This document shows positions 7,260-9,187 of a stretch of DNA of 9,187 bases, one piece after another; positions within the stretch are counted from its first letter, which is position 1; each line of letters opens with the position of its first letter. The position numbers were made by a program, and so were the translations under genes. Source of the DNA: Sphingomonadales bacterium (lineage in GTDB: Bacteria; Pseudomonadota; Alphaproteobacteria; Sphingomonadales; Sphingomonadaceae); contig JANYCM010000119.1 in the NCBI GenBank assembly GCA_025360285.1, forward strand, positions 1-9,187, read 5' to 3'. The notes beneath the pieces are model-generated. The model was not told where the DNA came from, ran no database searches, and worked only from the letters and a program-made list of their open reading frames with translations.

Positions 7260-8180
7260 TCAGCCCGGATCGAACAGCGCGCGCAATGCCGGGCTGGCCG
7301 CCGTCAGCAGCGCGGCGGCCAGCGCCGCTACACGCGCCGGCGCCTCGGTAAGCGGTGCTTCAAAATCGCCCGATCGGATCTCGCTGCCATCCTCGGCCAT
7401 GATCTGGCTGCGGAAATGCACATGATCACCGGTGATCAGCGCCAGCGCCGCCACCGGGCTGTGGCAGGTGCCGCCCAGCGCCGCCAGGAATCCGCGTTCC
7501 AGCCGCACCGCCGCATGGGTATCGGCATCGTCGATAGCGGCGAGCAGCGCCAGGATCGCCGCATCGCCGGCGCGCGCCGTAATCCCCACCGCGCCCTGGG
7601 CACTGGCCGGCAACATGGTTTCCACCGGAATGGTCGCGCCGACCGCGATGCCCAGCCGATCGAGCCCCGCCGCCGCCAGCAACGTCGCGTCGATGGCGCC
7701 GCTATCCACCCTGGCCATCCGCGTCGCGACATTGCCGCGCAATATTTCCGGGCGCAGATCGGGGCGCAGCGCCCGCAATTGCGCGGCGCGGCGCGGGCTG
7801 GACGTGCCGATGCGCGCGCCGTGCGGCAGTGCGGCAATGCTGTCCGCACCGATCAGCCGTTCACGGACATCGGCGCGCGGCAGCATCGCCACCAGCGCAA
7901 TGCCATCGCGCAATTGGGTTTCGACATCCTTCATCGAATGCACGCCGCAATCGATCCGGCCATCGATCAAAGCCGCATCAAGCTCCTTGGTCCACAACGC
8001 CTTGCCGCCGATTTCGGCGAGCGGCCGGTCCTGCACCCGGTCACCGGTGGTGGAAATCACCACAATTTCACAGCGCTCCGGCCCCCAGCCATGCGCCCTG
8101 GCCAGCGCCGCCGCCGTCATATGCGCCTGCGCCAAGGCCAGGGGTGAACCACGCGTGCCGAGCTTGAAAGTCTGGGTCAT
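7260..8180 (-). CDS. hemC: Hydroxymethylbilane synthase (porphobilinogen deaminase)
   Basis: A 306-residue HemC, the cytoplasmic enzyme that condenses four porphobilinogen molecules into the linear tetrapyrrole hydroxymethylbilane on a covalent dipyrromethane cofactor. Visible features are LGTRGSPLALAQA (8-19), STTGDRVQDRPLAEIGGK (43-60), FVKEL-like ALWTKELDAAL (61-71), HSMKDVE with the catalytic aspartate (Asp85), RIGTSSPRRAAQL with phosphate-binding arginines (123-135), ILRGNVATRM (146-155) and GGTCHSPVAA carrying the cofactor-binding Cys239. Length and motifs are complete. The ATG at 8180 is chosen because the family N-terminus begins a few residues later. The frame remains open to a TTG at 8291, but that extension matches nothing in HemC. 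The gene heads the hemC-hemD-mitofilin-like operon. I see no convincing promoter. Confidence 0.97.
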   Translation of the reverse strand: MTQTFKLGTRGSPLALAQAHMTAAALARAHGWGPERCEIVVISTTGDRVQDRPLAEIGGKALWTKELDAALIDGRIDCGVHSMKDVETQLRDGIALVAMLPRADVRERLIGADSIAALPHGARIGTSSPRRAAQLRALRPDLRPEILRGNVATRMARVDSGAIDATLLAAAGLDRLGIAVGATIPVETMLPASAQGAVGITARAGDAAILALLAAIDDADTHAAVRLERGFLAALGGTCHSPVAALALITGDHVHFRSQIMAEDGSEIRSGDFEAPLTEAPARVAALAAALLTAASPALRALFDPG

Positions 8181-8249
8181 AACGCCGGTGTTGTGAAAGC
8201 TGGGGCCGGGGTTGGCAAGGGTTAAGGGCATGCGTTCGCCCCCACTGGC

Positions 8250-8269
8250 ACAGGCTGACGCCCTGTCAG
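8250..8269. repeat. Overlapping inverted repeats upstream of hemC
   Basis: CTGAC (8255-8259) and GTCAG (8265-8269) form an inverted repeat with a 5-nt centre. An overlapping pair, ACAGG (8250-8254) and CCTGT (8262-8266), could form an alternative stem. They lie about 70-90 nt before the hemC start. No T-run follows on either strand, so a terminator is unlikely. A protein-binding site is possible but unproven. Confidence 0.4.
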
Positions 8270-8367
8270 AAAGGCAAAAAATGACTTTCAAATCACGGTC
8301 CTATACTTTATTATTCGGATTTTTCTTTCTCTTTCCACCGAAATAAACGGTCAATGCCGGATAAAAT

Positions 8368-8395
8368 GCTGAGTTTTATCTATAAAATTCTCAGC
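8368..8395. repeat. Bulged hairpin with flanking ATAAAAT direct repeat
   Basis: GCTGAG (8368-8373) pairs with CTCAGC (8390-8395), and TTTTA (8374-8378) pairs with TAAAA around a four-base loop TCTA, leaving a TT bulge. The heptamer ATAAAAT occurs at 8361-8367 and again at 8382-8388, exactly 21 bp apart. There is no T-run after the stem on the plus strand, so it is not a standard terminator for that direction. It could be an operator or a leader-RNA structure. Confidence 0.5.
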
Positions 8396-8414
8396 CATGA
8401 GGTTTTGACTGTAA

Positions 8415-8443
8415 TTGACAGCCGGGTTCAAGTGCGCTACATG
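8415..8443 (+). promoter_or_regulatory. Possible promoter of the PEP-CTERM gene
   Basis: A perfect -35 hexamer TTGACA (8415-8420) is followed after 17 nt by TACATG (8438-8443), a weak -10 (3 of 6 matches). A second TTGAC lies 10 bp upstream (8405-8409). If used, it gives a leader of about 100 nt. The -10 is poor, so this is tentative. Confidence 0.3.
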
Positions 8444-8474
8444 AGAAATAGAAACCAATTTTTATTACTTTCTC

Positions 8475-8499
8475 AAACATTTATATTGTTAAAATGTTT
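8475..8499. repeat. Perfect 8-bp inverted repeat in the PEP-CTERM gene leader
   Basis: AAACATTT (8475-8482) and AAATGTTT (8492-8499) are exact reverse complements separated by 9 nt. The centre-to-centre spacing is 17 bp, compatible with a dimeric regulator. As RNA it would be a weak, AT-only-rich hairpin. It lies 40-60 nt before the ribosome binding site. Confidence 0.5.
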
Positions 8500-8537
8500 C
8501 AAAAGTTAGTGTCGATCCCAAATTAACTTTTAACCTC

Positions 8538-8543
8538 AGGAGG
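8538..8543 (+). promoter_or_regulatory. Strong Shine-Dalgarno sequence of the PEP-CTERM gene
   Basis: AGGAGG, the best ribosome binding site in the window, lies 9 nt before the ATG at 8553 and 6 nt before an in-frame GTG at 8550. Either start is possible, differing by one residue. Confidence 0.8.
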
Positions 8544-8552
8544 CATAGAGTG

Positions 8553-9187
8553 ATGATCAGCGCCAAGTTCCATATTCCATTCGTTTTGCTTTCGACCGCG
8601 CTGGCCAGCCAGGCCGATGCCGCAAGCATCATTTGGCAAGCGCCTGTGACAGTGTCGGCGCCATCGGACGTGCTCACCACGGGCAGTTTGCATGGCGCGA
8701 TCACAGCGAGCGGCGCCGCGATCGCTGTTAACGGCGTCCACTTTTCCGGCTATGCCGATATCCCGGGGCGATTGGGGTTCACGAACCTTTACACGGGAAG
8801 CGGCGCCGGCAGCCCGAATCTGTCTGACGGTTCCTATAATGACCTATTGTCATATACCGCGTTCAACGGCGCCGGAGAGACGGCCTCGATCGACATTTTC
8901 AGGCTTAGGGCCGGGCACAATTACGTGGTTCAGATCTGGCAGTCATTCTGGGATTCCAATTGGGCGACATCCTATTCCGCTGGCAACGAATCGAGCCTGG
9001 TCAATTCGGCCGCCGGCACTGGTACGCCGCGGCGACCCGACTACATCATCGGCAATTTCACGGCGGACGCCAGCGCGTTGCACATCAGCCTCGCCAGCTC
9101 AACTACCTATGAAATGTTCAGCGCCATTGAAGTTCGTGACCTGACCGGCGCTGTGCCCGAACCGGCAAGCTGGGCCATGCTGATCGC
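8553..9187 (+). CDS. PEP-CTERM sorting-domain protein, 3' end outside the window
   Basis: An open frame of 211 residues with no stop before the window edge. The N-terminus is a signal peptide (Lys5, hydrophobic FVLLSTALA, likely cleavage after ADA at residue 23). The mature part is rich in Ser, Gly, Thr and aromatic residues, and almost free of lysine and cysteine. It shows VNGVHFSGY (59-67), SYNDLLSYTAF (94-104), LRAGHNYVVQIWQSFWDSN (118-136), YIIGNFTADAS (164-174) and FSAIEVRDLTG (189-199). These resemble a beta-sandwich module that I recall from PEP-CTERM proteins of Verrucomicrobia and Planctomycetes. The frame ends in VPEPASWAML, the PEP motif (202-204) and Trp207 of an exosortase recognition tail, so about 15-20 further residues with a hydrophobic helix and arginines are expected. 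Such proteins are exported and anchored or released at the surface, often linked to exopolysaccharide. Molecular function is unknown. Its strong ribosome binding site supports expression. Confidence 0.88.
   Translation, partial: MISAKFHIPFVLLSTALASQADAASIIWQAPVTVSAPSDVLTTGSLHGAITASGAAIAVNGVHFSGYADIPGRLGFTNLYTGSGAGSPNLSDGSYNDLLSYTAFNGAGETASIDIFRLRAGHNYVVQIWQSFWDSNWATSYSAGNESSLVNSAAGTGTPRRPDYIIGNFTADASALHISLASSTTYEMFSAIEVRDLTGAVPEPASWAMLI

Larger units (their letters stand above)
8181..8552. other. Divergent intergenic region between hemC and the PEP-CTERM gene, AT-rich in its right two-thirds
   Basis: This 372-nt stretch holds no convincing gene. The part next to hemC (8181-8280) has normal GC content. 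From 8281 to 8520 I count about 81 G or C in 240 bases (34%), against roughly 60-65% in the surrounding genes. It contains a pyrimidine run (8321-8337), a bulged hairpin (8368-8395), tandem TTGAC motifs (8405-8419) and an inverted repeat (8475-8499). It must carry the promoters for both hemC and the plus-strand gene, and would give the latter a long leader if transcription starts near 8450. Confidence 0.85.

Noticed and set aside
7182..8147. Open frame of 321 codons on the plus strand antisense to hemC
   Set aside because: Arg/Gln/His-rich composition typical of an antisense shadow; hemC is unambiguous.
8246..8261. Possible sigma-54 promoter (TGGCAC followed by GC) upstream of the PEP-CTERM gene
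   Set aside because: The GG-to-GC spacing is 11 rather than 10 and there is no TTGC in the -12 element, so it does not fit the consensus.
8181..8291. Extension of hemC to a TTG at 8291 (37 extra residues)
   Set aside because: The extension does not resemble HemC, whose conserved N-terminus begins just after the ATG at 8180.
8523..8533. Possible CtrA site (two TTAA motifs)
   Set aside because: The motifs are 3 nt apart, whereas a full CtrA site needs a 7-nt spacer.
8489..8704. Minus-strand open frame (71 codons) across the PEP-CTERM gene start
   Set aside because: It is antisense to the signal-peptide region of a gene with a strong ribosome binding site and has no domain; openness is helped by the AT-rich leader.
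8692..9144. Plus-strand open frame of 150 codons at the right edge
   Set aside because: It is in a different frame from the PEP-CTERM gene, which has a signal peptide, strong ribosome binding site and PEP motif; this frame is Arg/Pro/Ser-rich and featureless.

Overview
The window reads as a GC-rich alphaproteobacterial chromosome segment, most likely from the order Sphingomonadales. This rests on the gene order holA-lptE-leuS-DUF3576 facing a YggS-family gene, on hemC-hemD followed by a mitofilin-like membrane protein, and on a PEP-CTERM protein whose tail has the PEPxxWAML form common in sphingomonads. The assignment comes from remembered protein families and gene order; no database search was possible.

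Left block (1-3692, minus strand). Reading leftward from a promoter-like sequence near 3722-3751, there is a DUF3576 lipoprotein, leucyl-tRNA synthetase (leuS), the LPS-assembly lipoprotein lptE, and the N-terminus of the DNA polymerase III delta subunit (holA), which runs off the left edge. Junctions are tight (12 nt gap, 11 nt overlap, 6 nt gap), so this is probably one operon of housekeeping and envelope genes.

Middle block (3948-5406, plus strand). Facing away from DUF3576 is an unrecognised secreted protein with beta-barrel features and a C-terminal phenylalanine. It is followed 1 nt later by a YggS/PLPBP-family PLP-binding protein. The yggS stop codon overlaps the stop codon of the next, convergent gene in a shared TTAA.

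Right-centre block (5403-8180, minus strand). This is a heme-biosynthesis operon: hemC, hemD, then a Mic60/mitofilin-like (COG4223-type) membrane protein. HemC and HemD catalyse consecutive steps from porphobilinogen to uroporphyrinogen III. The third gene is an inner-membrane protein with a coiled coil, the bacterial relative of the mitochondrial cristae organiser.

Right edge (8181-9187). Upstream of hemC is a 372-nt gene-free stretch that becomes strikingly AT-rich (about 34% GC by eye over 8281-8520) and holds several inverted and direct repeats. It leads, after a strong AGGAGG ribosome binding site, into a plus-strand PEP-CTERM exosortase-substrate protein that runs off the right edge. 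This is the most accessory-looking part of the window and the main candidate for acquired or specially regulated DNA. I found no tRNA, rRNA, CRISPR array, insertion sequence or convincing rho-independent terminator. I did not find a wholly new multi-gene system.
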